From positions 248,001 through 312,000 of the forward strand of contig OZ223191.1 of the NCBI GenBank assembly GCA_965140355.1: a DNA stretch of 64,000 nt. Direction: 5' to 3'. Numbering within the stretch: the first letter of the stretch is position 1; every line of letters starts with the position of its first letter. The position numbers were made by a program, and so were the translations under genes. This DNA comes from Acetobacterium sp965140355. GTDB lineage: Bacteria > Bacillota > Clostridia > Eubacteriales > Eubacteriaceae. The notes below the pieces were generated by a model that worked only from the letters and a program-made list of their open reading frames with translations, had not been told where the DNA came from and made no database searches. Shown here piece by piece: positions 1 to 8,379 of the stretch.

Positions 1-378
1 GACGGCACGGTGTTTATTAATGAGGATCAAGCGACTTTTGATAAAATTTTAGTTGATGCTCCTTGCACTGGTTTGGGGGTTATCAGGCGAAAGCCGGAAA
101 TAAAATATCATAATAGCAAGGAAGACCGTAAAGCACTGGTAAAAATTCAGGAAACATTGCTTGAAAATGCCGTTAGATATTTAAAACCAGGTGGCGAATT
201 GCTTTATTCAACTTGTACGGTCAATAAAGATGAAAATGAAAATCAGATAAAAAAAATTATCATGAAATATCCGAAGTTAGAGATTGTACCAGATGAAAAT
301 GGAAATGACTATACCTATACCAGCCCATTAAAAGATGGATGTGACAGCTTTTTTATGTGCTTATTAAAAAATGGTTAA
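1..378 (+). CDS. rsmB: RsmB, 16S rRNA (cytosine-967-C5)-methyltransferase, C-terminal part
   Basis: The frame is open at the window edge, so only the last ~125 residues of the methyltransferase domain are present. The family transfers a methyl group from SAM to C5 of a cytosine in 16S rRNA. Two diagnostic motifs are visible: DAPCTGLG near base 55 (the conserved Pro-Cys motif) and STCT near base 208, whose Cys at 214-216 corresponds to the catalytic nucleophile. A GTG at base 10 is an internal Val codon, not a start. rsmB preceding rlmN and the PP2C/PASTA kinase pair is the usual Firmicutes order. The RsmB assignment rather than another RsmB/F paralogue rests on that neighbourhood. Confidence 0.9.
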   Translation, partial: DGTVFINEDQATFDKILVDAPCTGLGVIRRKPEIKYHNSKEDRKALVKIQETLLENAVRYLKPGGELLYSTCTVNKDENENQIKKIIMKYPKLEIVPDENGNDYTYTSPLKDGCDSFFMCLLKNG

Positions 379-458
379 AATATGATAGACTATTTTTGTT
401 AATAAGTTTATGATGAGTAGTGAATTGTCAACATAAGTTAAAAAGAATAGTGAAAAAA

Positions 459-487
459 TTGAATTCAATCAAATTTTTTGATATAAT
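459..487 (+). promoter_or_regulatory. Sigma-A promoter upstream of rlmN
   Basis: TTGAAT at 459-464 and TATAAT at 482-487 with a 17-base spacer, in the 170-base gap between rsmB and rlmN. An AGGAG ribosome-binding site follows at 539-543. Confidence 0.7.
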
Positions 488-548
488 ATGGTATCTATGT
501 AAAGCATCTTATTGAAGGCAATGCTTCGCTGATAGTTTAGGAGTAAAC

Positions 549-1580
549 ATGAAGGAAAATATTTTTGGCAAAGACATAAATGAGTGTATAGAACTCATGA
601 AGAACTTTGGTGAACCTAAGTATCGTGGGCATCAGTTGTTTCAATGGTTATATGAGAAGAAATGTACAGATTTCAATGATATGACTAATTTTTCTTGTCA
701 GCTAAGAGCTAAATTGATGAAAAAATATGCACTGTGGCATTGTCAGATTGATGAAATCCAAAAAGATTCGCAAGATAACACATCAAAATATTTGATCGAA
801 CTTGATGATGGTCAATACATAGAAGCTGTGTTAATGCACTATGAACATGGGGCCTCTTTATGTGTGTCAACACAGGTTGGATGTAATATGGGGTGCAAAT
901 TTTGTGCGTCAACAAAAGGTGGAAAAATCAGAGATTTAACCGCAGGAGAAATATTAGATCAAATATTTCTTGTTGAAGTTGAAGAAAAACTACGGATTTC
1001 TAACATTGTCATTATGGGCATCGGGGAACCGCTTGAAAATTATGATGAAGTGATTAAATTTATTCGAATTGCCAATACTGGTTATGGGATTGGGCAGCGA
1101 AAAATTAGTCTTTCAACTTGCGGGCTTATTCCGGGAATTCAAGCGTTAGCTGAAGAAGCACTTCAAATTAATCTGGCGATATCTTTACATTCGGTTTTTT
1201 CAGAGCGTCGAAAAGCATTAATGCCGATCGCAAATAAATATGATTTTGATGACTTGATGGAGACCTGTAATGATTATTTTAAAAAGACCGGAAGGCGGAT
1301 TACCTATGAGTATGCTTTGATTGATGGATTTAATGATCGGGATGAAGATATCATTGGATTAGTCAAGCTTTTAAAAGGAAATCAAAACCATTTAAATCTG
1401 ATTGGATTGAATGCGGTAAAGGAATCACCATATAACGAAAGTAGTCGAGCTGGTTATTTTTTGGATCAACTGGAAAAACAGGGAATAAACGTGACAATGC
1501 GACGAAAAATGGGGAGAGGAATTGACGCAGCATGCGGTCAGCTTCGAAAAAAAAGATATGAGGATAAGGTGAGTGTATGA
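549..1580 (+). CDS. rlmN: RlmN, dual-specificity 23S rRNA/tRNA adenine C2-methyltransferase
   Basis: A 343-residue radical-SAM enzyme that methylates C2 of adenine in 23S rRNA (A2503 in E. coli numbering) and in some tRNAs. The radical-SAM cluster motif CNMGCKFC lies at about residues 112-119. A conserved C-terminal Cys near residue 329 (AACGQL) fits the second methyl-carrying cysteine of the family. Length matches RlmN. The ATG follows an AGGAG site at a 5-base spacing. Its stop overlaps the start of the PP2C phosphatase (ATGA), implying translational coupling. The Cfr resistance paralogue is less likely given the core-genome context. Confidence 0.95.
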   Translation: MKENIFGKDINECIELMKNFGEPKYRGHQLFQWLYEKKCTDFNDMTNFSCQLRAKLMKKYALWHCQIDEIQKDSQDNTSKYLIELDDGQYIEAVLMHYEHGASLCVSTQVGCNMGCKFCASTKGGKIRDLTAGEILDQIFLVEVEEKLRISNIVIMGIGEPLENYDEVIKFIRIANTGYGIGQRKISLSTCGLIPGIQALAEEALQINLAISLHSVFSERRKALMPIANKYDFDDLMETCNDYFKKTGRRITYEYALIDGFNDRDEDIIGLVKLLKGNQNHLNLIGLNAVKESPYNESSRAGYFLDQLEKQGINVTMRRKMGRGIDAACGQLRKKRYEDKVSV

Positions 1581-2323
1581 AATGTGCCTACGGATCCAAC
1601 GTTGGATCACAAAGAAAGGTCAATCAAGATGCATATTTGGCAGCAACCATAAAAAACGTTGATCGCATTTCTTATGTTTTTGCAGTAGCAGATGGCCTGG
1701 GCGGACACCCAAGTGGAGATATTGCCAGTAAAACGGCGGTTGATTTTATAAAAAATAATTTATCCGGGATACGAAATTATTTTGATCCTGAAGAAATGAT
1801 GTCGTTTGTAAAATCAATAAATTCAGAGTTGAAAAAAGTAGGAGACGATGAACCGACTCGTTTAGGTATGGCAACAACACTAACCATGTGTATTGTTGAC
1901 GGAAATTACCTGTGTATTTGTCATGTTGGCGACAGTCGCACCTATAGTATTACAAATGATCAGATTCTGCGTTTGACAAAAGATCATTCTTTGGTTCAAA
2001 TTCTGGTTGATGAAGGAAAAATTACACAGGAAGAGGCTGAAATACATCCCCAAAAAAATGTAATTACCCGGGCATTAGGAACGGATAATACTTTAAATGT
2101 GGATTTTTACCGTTATGAGATAAATCCGGATGCAATCTATCTGATTTGCTCAGATGGTCTTTTTAATATGGTCTGTGATCAAGACATGAAGACAATAATA
2201 TTGGAAAATAGTCTGGAAGATGCGGCCAAAAAGCTCATTGACCTGGCAAACATAAATGGAGGCAAAGACAATATTACCGTTGTCCTGTTCAAGCCTTTGG
2301 AAGGAGTGCCGAATGCTCAGTAG
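1577..2323 (+). CDS. prpC: Stp/PrpC-type PP2C serine/threonine phosphatase
   Basis: A 248-residue metal-dependent protein phosphatase of the bacterial PPM/PP2C family. Metal-binding motifs are in the expected order: NQDA near the N-terminus, VADGLGGH around residue 38, GDSR in the middle, SDGLF and the final DNITVV. No membrane segment, so cytoplasmic. It overlaps rlmN by four bases and the PASTA kinase by eleven, the classical cognate phosphatase/kinase pair of Gram-positive bacteria. It is expected to dephosphorylate the kinase and its targets in cell-wall and translation control. Confidence 0.94.
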   Translation: MKCAYGSNVGSQRKVNQDAYLAATIKNVDRISYVFAVADGLGGHPSGDIASKTAVDFIKNNLSGIRNYFDPEEMMSFVKSINSELKKVGDDEPTRLGMATTLTMCIVDGNYLCICHVGDSRTYSITNDQILRLTKDHSLVQILVDEGKITQEEAEIHPQKNVITRALGTDNTLNVDFYRYEINPDAIYLICSDGLFNMVCDQDMKTIILENSLEDAAKKLIDLANINGGKDNITVVLFKPLEGVPNAQ

Positions 2324-4232
2324 AATATTGGGAAAACGATATGAAATTGTGGAGTTGATAGGACGGGGCGGTATGGCTTATGTTTATAAAGCCAGAGACT
2401 TAAAACTGAATCGTTATGTGGCCGTAAAAGTACTGCGTGAAGAATATACGGAAAATGAGCAGTTTATTAAAAAATTTGATCGGGAATCTCAAGCAGTTGC
2501 CTGTTTATCTCATCCTAATATTGTTGGAGTGTATGATGTTGGGGTACAGGACAGTATTTATTATATTATTATGGAATATGTCGATGGAATTACATTAAAG
2601 CAATATTTGAATCGTAAAGGCCGTCTGGATTATACTGAAGCAACACGATTTGTGATGGATATATCGAACGCCTTGCGTTGTGCTCATGAAAATAAAATTA
2701 TCCATCGGGATATTAAACCGCATAATATTTTGCTAACCCGAGATTTAGTGCCCAAGGTGGCTGATTTTGGAATTGCCCGGGCGATAACAAGTTCAACGGT
2801 AACGATGACAAACCAAACGATGGGGTCGGTTCATTATATTTCTCCAGAGCAAGCCAAAGGTGGATTTGTCGATGAACGTTCAGATCTTTATTCGTTGGGA
2901 ATTTTATATTATGAATTATTGACCGGAAAGTTGCCTTTTGATGAAGAAAATACGGTAACCATTGCGATCAAACATATTCAAGAAGAAATCGTTCCACCAC
3001 GGATGTTAGAACCCAAGATACCAGAAAAGGTCAATCAAATTGTTATCAAATTGACCCAAAAAAAGCCGGATGAACGCTATCAAAATACTGATGAATTGAT
3101 GGAAGATCTCGAAACAGTTCTGGAAAATCAAAGTTTTGGAACGGGTGATGGAAATCATTTGGGTAATGATACGCATATTATTCGTGAAGGTCTTTTTCAC
3201 GTCGAAAATACCGGGAGTCATGCAACTATACATCCTGAAGAAGAAGAGGATGATGACGAATACTATTATGAAACACCCAAAGAAACCGCAGCCAGGAAAA
3301 AGAAACGTAAGATCATTCTCATTTCAGTATTAGCCGTTGTAGCAGTGGCTATTATTGGGATGATGGCTTACGCTTTTTATTCCGGAAAAACGGTTGAGGT
3401 TCCGGATATTAAAGGCAAAACAGTTTCAGCAGCAAAGACAACACTTGATAATTTAGGATTAGTTTTGGAAGTCGAAAAAGAAGTTTATAGTGCTGATGTC
3501 GAAGCGGGCTTAATCATAACTCAAAATCCTGAAAATGGCAAAGAATTAAGTAGTGGGAAAACGATCAAGGTTACAGTTAGCAAAGGGGTGAAAACCGGAA
3601 ACATCCCCTCCGTTATTGGAATGAGTGAATCGGAAGCGGTTAAAGCCATCGAAGCGGCTAACTTTGTTGTTGGTGAAATAAAACGCGAATACAACAGCAA
3701 CTATAAAGCTGATGTTGTTTTTCAAATGAATCCGAATGGCAATACCACTGCCAATGAAGGAACTAAAGTCACCATTTATGTTAGTAAAGGTGAAGATTTG
3801 GGAACTGTCCCAAGCGTTATTGGACAAGCTCTTGCTGATGCCAAAAACACGATTACAAATGCCGGATTGACCGTCGGGGATATTACTTATGAGGCCAATG
3901 GCGATTATGATAAGGGCATCGTCATTAGTCAAACACCAAATGACGGAAGCCAGGTTGCCAAAAATTCCGAAGTGTCAATTGTCGTTAGTAGCGGAAAAAT
4001 AACTACTCAGAAACTGACGATTGATTTAAGCGATTATATTCAAACAACACCGGCCAAATCGGTTAAGGTAAAGGTGGTTTTATCGTCTAATGACGATAGT
4101 GACACCGTTGTATATGAAGGAACGAATAAGTCAGATGATGTTTTCTCGGTTAACGTTCAAGGTTATGGACGTGAAACATACGAAGTGTTTATCGATGGTT
4201 CAAGTGTCGGAACCGGATACATTGATTTTTAA
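2313..4232 (+). CDS. prkC: PrkC/PknB-type PASTA-domain serine/threonine kinase
   Basis: A membrane Ser/Thr kinase of about 639 residues. The cytoplasmic kinase domain has a Gly-rich loop at ~17-25, catalytic Lys39, HRD at ~131-133 and DFG at ~151. A membrane segment follows at ~333-355, then three extracellular PASTA repeats (~361-562), each with a PSVIG-like start and a Gln/Asn-Pro-x-x-Gly-like core, then a C-terminal extension of ~75 residues. PASTA domains of this family bind muropeptides or lipid II. The start chosen is ATG 2313, preceded by AAGGAG at 2301-2306; an upstream in-frame start lacks this site. Together with the PP2C gene it forms the standard phospho-signalling pair. Confidence 0.94.
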   Translation: MLSRILGKRYEIVELIGRGGMAYVYKARDLKLNRYVAVKVLREEYTENEQFIKKFDRESQAVACLSHPNIVGVYDVGVQDSIYYIIMEYVDGITLKQYLNRKGRLDYTEATRFVMDISNALRCAHENKIIHRDIKPHNILLTRDLVPKVADFGIARAITSSTVTMTNQTMGSVHYISPEQAKGGFVDERSDLYSLGILYYELLTGKLPFDEENTVTIAIKHIQEEIVPPRMLEPKIPEKVNQIVIKLTQKKPDERYQNTDELMEDLETVLENQSFGTGDGNHLGNDTHIIREGLFHVENTGSHATIHPEEEEDDDEYYYETPKETAARKKKRKIILISVLAVVAVAIIGMMAYAFYSGKTVEVPDIKGKTVSAAKTTLDNLGLVLEVEKEVYSADVEAGLIITQNPENGKELSSGKTIKVTVSKGVKTGNIPSVIGMSESEAVKAIEAANFVVGEIKREYNSNYKADVVFQMNPNGNTTANEGTKVTIYVSKGEDLGTVPSVIGQALADAKNTITNAGLTVGDITYEANGDYDKGIVISQTPNDGSQVAKNSEVSIVVSSGKITTQKLTIDLSDYIQTTPAKSVKVKVVLSSNDDSDTVVYEGTNKSDDVFSVNVQGYGRETYEVFIDGSSVGTGYIDF

Positions 4233-4251
4233 TTAAAATTTTAAATTAAAC

Positions 4252-4348
4252 ATACGGGTTTTTATATTACAATTACTTTCCTCAATTCGCACATTTCGCT
4301 GAAAGGTTCGTCTGAGACGATGGTTAAAGTGATGATAAAAACCCGTAT
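4252..4348. repeat. Nested inverted-repeat element in the prkC-rsgA gap
   Basis: A perfect 14-bp inverted repeat (ATACGGGTTTTTAT at 4252-4265, complement at 4335-4348) encloses a second paired segment (ATTACTTT at 4272-4279 with AAAGTGAT at 4326-4333, one G-T pair) and a small hairpin with 6-bp arms at 4308-4320. There is no following T-run, so it is not an ordinary terminator. It could be a structured RNA or a small non-autonomous mobile element. The structure is seen; the role is unknown. Confidence 0.6.
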
Positions 4349-4403
4349 TTAAATTTAATAAAAAAGATAATCCAAACTAAAAATAAACATGGAGGTTTCC
4401 TAT

Positions 4404-5291
4404 TTGATAGTGAAGGAACAAGTGCAGGGAAAAATAATTAAAGGAATTGGCGGATTTTATTATGTTAAAACGGACGGTCAAGATGATGTCATCGAATGTA
4501 AAGCGCGAGGGGTACTAAGACATCAAAAAATTATTCCGACGGTTGGCGATGAGGTTATCATCCAGTCGGATAATCCCGGGGAATGGATGATTGAGTCGAT
4601 TCGGCCAAGAAAAAATATTTTTTTGCGACCGCCAGTTGCGAACGTTGATATTGGTCTGATTGTTTTTTCAATGACAAATCCAAAGCCAAATCTATTGCTA
4701 CTTGATATGCTTTTAATTAGCTCGGAAAGTCAAAATGTTGAACCAATTGTTTGTTTTACCAAAAGGGATCTGACTAGTACAGAGGAAGAAAAAGAGATCA
4801 AAGAAATTTATCAAAAAACGCCATATAAGCTGTTTTTTTTCAGTCAGAATGATAATCATACGATGGATGAGATTATCGCTGAAATAGGTGGAAAAACGGC
4901 TTTTATGGCGGGGCCCTCGGGGGTTGGTAAATCAACAATGGCAAATTATCTTTGCGCCGATCAAACGATGGAAACTGGGGCGTTAAGTCGTAAGCTTAAA
5001 CGCGGAAAACATACAACGCGTCATGTCGAGTTGTTGGAAACAAAAAATGGCGGCTTTTTATTGGATACGCCGGGATTTTCATCTTATAAAATATCAGAAA
5101 TGATTGAACCGGAAGAGCTTCGTGAATATTTCCCAGAATTTTCGCGTGGAAAATGTCGATTTAAGAGTTGTCTGCATAAAAATGAGCCGGGATGTGACGT
5201 CAAAAAAGCAGTAACGAACGGCCAAATTAGTTCGGTTCGTTATGAACATTATTTAAGTATGCTTGATGAAATAAAAAAGGAACATTATTGA
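4404..5291 (+). CDS. rsgA: RsgA, small-subunit ribosome biogenesis GTPase
   Basis: A circularly permuted GTPase that checks late assembly of the 30S subunit. An N-terminal OB-fold is followed by GTPase motifs in permuted order: TKRD (G4), GPSGVGKS (G1, ~170), DTPG (G3, ~221). A C-terminal zinc knuckle follows with Cys residues in CRFKSCLHKNEPGC. An ATG at 4389 overlaps a GGAGG site (4391-4395), so the true start is more likely TTG at 4404, eight bases after that site. It overlaps thiN by one base. Its position downstream of prkC is conserved in Firmicutes. Confidence 0.93.
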   Translation: MIVKEQVQGKIIKGIGGFYYVKTDGQDDVIECKARGVLRHQKIIPTVGDEVIIQSDNPGEWMIESIRPRKNIFLRPPVANVDIGLIVFSMTNPKPNLLLLDMLLISSESQNVEPIVCFTKRDLTSTEEEKEIKEIYQKTPYKLFFFSQNDNHTMDEIIAEIGGKTAFMAGPSGVGKSTMANYLCADQTMETGALSRKLKRGKHTTRHVELLETKNGGFLLDTPGFSSYKISEMIEPEELREYFPEFSRGKCRFKSCLHKNEPGCDVKKAVTNGQISSVRYEHYLSMLDEIKKEHY

Positions 5292-5926
5292 TGAACATTA
5301 TTATTCTTACGAATGGCACTTACCAGGATATGGCTTTTTATCAACAGTATATTTTGGAAGCGCACGCCGATTATATCATTTGTGCCGATGGTGGGGCTAA
5401 TTACGCGCGTGAACTTAAGCTTAAACCGGATCTTATTTTAGGCGATATGGATTCAATTGATGAAGAAACAAAAGCTTTTTATCGGGAGACCGCGTTTTTA
5501 TCTTTTCCTACTCAAAAGGACGAGACCGATACCGAATTAGCGATTACCTATGCGATAAAAAATAACGCCACTAAAGTGACAATTTTAGGTGGACTGGGAT
5601 CACGAATGGATCATAGTTTGGCAAATATATATTTATTAAAACGACTGTTCGATGAAAATATTGAGGCTGAAATCGTTAATGAAAAAAATGTCATTCGCTT
5701 AATTGGAAAAAAAGATACCTTTGAATTCCCGATAGGAACAGTTATATCATTGTTACCGATTGGGGGTGATGTCGAAGAACTGACAATCAGTGGTTTTGAA
5801 TATCCGATTAACAACGGAAAAATGACGATGAATAACCCTTATGGGGTAAGTAACGTTACAAATCAGGCAAAGCAGGTCATTGATTTTAAAAAGGGAATGT
5901 TAGTAATGATTCTTCCAAAGGACTAA
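5291..5926 (+). CDS. thiN: Thiamine pyrophosphokinase
   Basis: A 211-residue enzyme that transfers pyrophosphate from ATP to thiamine, giving thiamine diphosphate. Family signatures are CADGGAN (~residue 30), LGDMDSI (~55), DETDTELA (~75) and GSRMDHSLAN (~100), the Asp-rich metal/ATP-binding positions. The ATG shares its A with the rsgA stop (TGATG). The rsgA-thiN pairing is widespread in Firmicutes. The product is the cofactor of the acetolactate synthase encoded at 14.1 kb. Confidence 0.92.
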   Translation: MNIIILTNGTYQDMAFYQQYILEAHADYIICADGGANYARELKLKPDLILGDMDSIDEETKAFYRETAFLSFPTQKDETDTELAITYAIKNNATKVTILGGLGSRMDHSLANIYLLKRLFDENIEAEIVNEKNVIRLIGKKDTFEFPIGTVISLLPIGGDVEELTISGFEYPINNGKMTMNNPYGVSNVTNQAKQVIDFKKGMLVMILPKD

Positions 5927-6003
5927 TAACCATAATTGAACTAAAAAATCCGTACAAGTGGTATTAAAAATAAGCGATATTAAAGTCATTGACGTAAAAG
6001 AAA

Positions 6004-6026
6004 AAAGAGTCTTAAAAAGACTCTTT
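6004..6026 (-). terminator. rpmB terminator, possibly shared with thiN
   Basis: AAAGAGTCTT (6004-6013) pairs perfectly with AAGACTCTTT (6017-6026) around a 3-base loop. On the minus strand a T-rich stretch follows, so it best fits rpmB, but it could also stop thiN transcripts. Confidence 0.8.
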
Positions 6027-6050
6027 AACTATTTTTCCAAAAATCGAGAA

Positions 6051-6239
6051 TTAAGCTCTTTCGAGTTTTCCGGATCTTAAACAACGTGTACAAACACTAA
6101 CGTGTTGTGGAGTACCTTCAATTACAACTTTAATTCTTTGCAAATTGGGTTTCCAAACTCGTTTATTGTGTTTATTTGAATGACTAACCTGGTTGCCACT
6201 AACAACGGTTTTTTTACATACAAAACATTCTTTAGCCAT
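6051..6239 (-). CDS. rpmB: 50S ribosomal protein L28
   Basis: A 62-residue ribosomal protein with the zinc-ribbon form of L28: a Cys pair near the N-terminus (CFVC, residues 5-8) and a second near the C-terminus (CTRC). A GGGAGG site sits seven bases before the ATG on the minus strand. It is transcribed divergently from asp23. The gene lies between thiN and asp23 as in other Firmicutes. Confidence 0.96.
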   Translation of the reverse strand: MAKECFVCKKTVVSGNQVSHSNKHNKRVWKPNLQRIKVVIEGTPQHVSVCTRCLRSGKLERA

Positions 6240-6281
6240 GACATAACCTCCCTTACGCTTACCTTTTATAAAACAAGGTGT

Positions 6282-6311
6282 ATTATATCATGAATATAAA
6301 AAATAAAGCAA
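6282..6311 (-). promoter_or_regulatory. rpmB promoter
   Basis: On the minus strand, TTGCTT (complement of 6306-6311) and TATAAT (complement of 6282-6287) are separated by 18 bases, upstream of rpmB. Confidence 0.7.
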
Positions 6312-6319
6312 CAGAATTT

Positions 6320-6348
6320 TTGACTTCAATAGAATTATTATGTAAAAT
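6320..6348 (+). promoter_or_regulatory. Promoter of the asp23-fakA-recG operon
   Basis: TTGACT (6320-6325), 17-base spacer, TAAAAT (6343-6348). It lies back to back with the rpmB promoter; the two -35 regions are only nine bases apart. Confidence 0.75.
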
Positions 6349-6377
6349 AGAGAAAGAAAAATTAAAGGAGCAATTCG

Positions 6378-6722
6378 ATGAAAATAAAAAATAACTTAGG
6401 ATACATTGATATTACCCGAAAGGCAATCGCAGATATCGCCGGAAATGCGGCGATGGATTGTTACGGTTTAGTAGGGATGGCCCATAAACGAGGAAAAGAT
6501 GGTTTGATCGAAATCCTTTCAGGTGATCAGGCCAATAAAGGTGTTGGCGTCATCATTGAAGACGATCGATTGATTATCGATCTTTACGTTATTGTAGAAT
6601 ATGCGATTAAAATATCTGTTGTGGCAGAAAATATCATCTCAAATGTTAAATATAGAGTAGAAAAAGAAACATCCTTAAAAGTGAAACGAATCAGTGTGAA
6701 TGTTGTAAGCGTGCGTGTGTAA
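6378..6722 (+). CDS. Asp23/Gls24-family envelope stress-response protein (YloU-like)
   Basis: A 114-residue small protein of the Asp23/Gls24 family (DUF322). It has an N-terminal GYIDITRKAIADIAGNAA segment, a central DDRLIIDLYVIVEYA beta stretch and the closing valine-rich strand. No signal peptide or membrane segment. Family members are linked to cell-envelope homeostasis; the biochemical activity is not established. A GGAG site precedes the ATG. It is followed directly by fakA, the conserved yloU-yloV pair. Confidence 0.88.
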   Translation: MKIKNNLGYIDITRKAIADIAGNAAMDCYGLVGMAHKRGKDGLIEILSGDQANKGVGVIIEDDRLIIDLYVIVEYAIKISVVAENIISNVKYRVEKETSLKVKRISVNVVSVRV

Positions 6723-6734
6723 ATGGAGGACAGA

Positions 6735-8348
6735 ATGAAAAGCCAGACAATTGATGGAGAAATGCTTGTAAAAATGTTTCGTTATGGAGCAAAAAATTTA
6801 GAAATTAATAAACGAATAGTGGATGAACTCAATGTTTTTCCAGTGCCCGATGGGGATACCGGAACAAATATGTCATTAACTTTTAGTCATTCAGTATCAG
6901 AATTTGATAAAATAGAGAAACTGAATGTTTATAGTGTTGCAAAAAGTGCTTCCTCCGGAGCTTTGATTGGGGCACGGGGAAATTCTGGAGTTATTCTCTC
7001 ACAGTTATTAAGAGGATTTGCAGAAGGGTGTAAGATTAATGAAGAATTAGATATTCCAGCTTTGGCAAACGCTCTGAAATTAGCGGCTGATGTGGCTTAT
7101 AAGGCAGTGATGAAACCGACTGAGGGAACCATTCTGACGGTTGCTCGAGAAATGGGCGAGTTTGCCGTTGAAAAGCACAATACTTACAGCGACTTTGAAG
7201 ACTTTATAACGGATGTGATCAATCATGGCAAAGCGACTCTGGCAAAAACGCCGGATATGCTTCCGGTATTAAAAGAAGCAGGCGTAGTTGATGCTGGGGG
7301 ACAAGGTCTTATTTGCATTGCTGAAGGGGCCCTTAAGGCACTTTTAAACGAAGAGCTTGGGGTTGAAATCGAAGTTAAATCCGGCAACTTAGATAAATTT
7401 GTCGATGATTCACATATGCGCCCTGAAGATATCACGTTTGGTTATTGTACGGAGTTTATTATTAAAGAAGCCACCGAAGTTGATGAAGGAGAGTTGCGGA
7501 CTTATTTAAATACAATTGGGGACAGTGTTGTGGTTGTCAAAGATGATGCGATTGTTAAGGTTCACGTTCATACTGATAATCCTGGTCTGGCGATTGAACG
7601 GGGCGGGAGCCTGGGCGGCTTGATTCGGATAAAAATAGATAATATGCGGGATCAGTTTCTATCAAAAGGAAGCAATGCCGATGAAGCGACTGTTCCGTAT
7701 GGATTTATCGCGGTTTCGCCGGGGGCCGGAGTAACAACATTATTTAAAGATTTAGGGGTTACGCGAATTATTACTGGTGGTCAAACGATGAATCCCAGTA
7801 CCCAAGATTTCTTAAATGAAGTGGATAAACTTAATGCGGAAACAATCTTTATTTTTCCTAATAATAGTAATATTATCATGGCGGCTCAACAAGCCAGTGA
7901 AATATCCGATAAACAAGTGCATGTCATTTCGTCTAAAAACATTCCTCAATGCATTGCGGCAATGCTAGCATTTGCACCTGAAATAGAAGCGAACGAAAAT
8001 GTCGCTGTGATGTCCGAAGCGATTAAACATGTGACTACCGGAGAAGTTACTTATGCCGTCAGAGATACTAAAATTAACGGCTTGAAAATAAAAAAATCCA
8101 ATGTGATTGGTCTTTCAGCTGGGGAAATAAAATTTACCGGCAAAAATATCAAGCAAGTTACCGAAGATCTGCTAAATGATATGGTGAATGAAGACAGCGA
8201 GTTGATATCGATTTATTATGGCGAAGATGTTTCGGAAAAAGATGCGGCCCTTTTGGTTGAAGAACTTTCGGAAACATTTGAGGATTGTGATGTCGAACTG
8301 CATTATGGCGGACAACCGTTATATTATTATATTGTTTCGGTCGAATAA
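6735..8348 (+). CDS. fakA: FakA-like fatty acid kinase / DAK2-domain protein (YloV)
   Basis: A 537-residue protein with an N-terminal DhaL (DAK2) ATP-binding domain (~1-205) carrying the PDGDTGTNM motif and Gly-rich ARGNSG region, then middle and C-terminal DAK1-like domains. FakA phosphorylates fatty acids held by a DegV-family FakB protein, feeding PlsX/PlsY lipid synthesis; no FakB is seen in this window. The start chosen is ATG 6735, five bases after GGAGG (6725-6729); an ATG at 6723 overlaps that site. plsX and acpP at 41 kb are functionally related. The substrate is inferred from family knowledge. Confidence 0.88.
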   Translation: MKSQTIDGEMLVKMFRYGAKNLEINKRIVDELNVFPVPDGDTGTNMSLTFSHSVSEFDKIEKLNVYSVAKSASSGALIGARGNSGVILSQLLRGFAEGCKINEELDIPALANALKLAADVAYKAVMKPTEGTILTVAREMGEFAVEKHNTYSDFEDFITDVINHGKATLAKTPDMLPVLKEAGVVDAGGQGLICIAEGALKALLNEELGVEIEVKSGNLDKFVDDSHMRPEDITFGYCTEFIIKEATEVDEGELRTYLNTIGDSVVVVKDDAIVKVHVHTDNPGLAIERGGSLGGLIRIKIDNMRDQFLSKGSNADEATVPYGFIAVSPGAGVTTLFKDLGVTRIITGGQTMNPSTQDFLNEVDKLNAETIFIFPNNSNIIMAAQQASEISDKQVHVISSKNIPQCIAAMLAFAPEIEANENVAVMSEAIKHVTTGEVTYAVRDTKINGLKIKKSNVIGLSAGEIKFTGKNIKQVTEDLLNDMVNEDSELISIYYGEDVSEKDAALLVEELSETFEDCDVELHYGGQPLYYYIVSVE

Positions 8349-8379
8349 TTATAATTAATTGATTGACAAAGGAATTGAC

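Noticed and set aside
4252..4348. TPP riboswitch (a CTGAGA-like string is present)
   Set aside because: The rest of the conserved TPP core is missing and the downstream gene is rsgA, with thiN only second.
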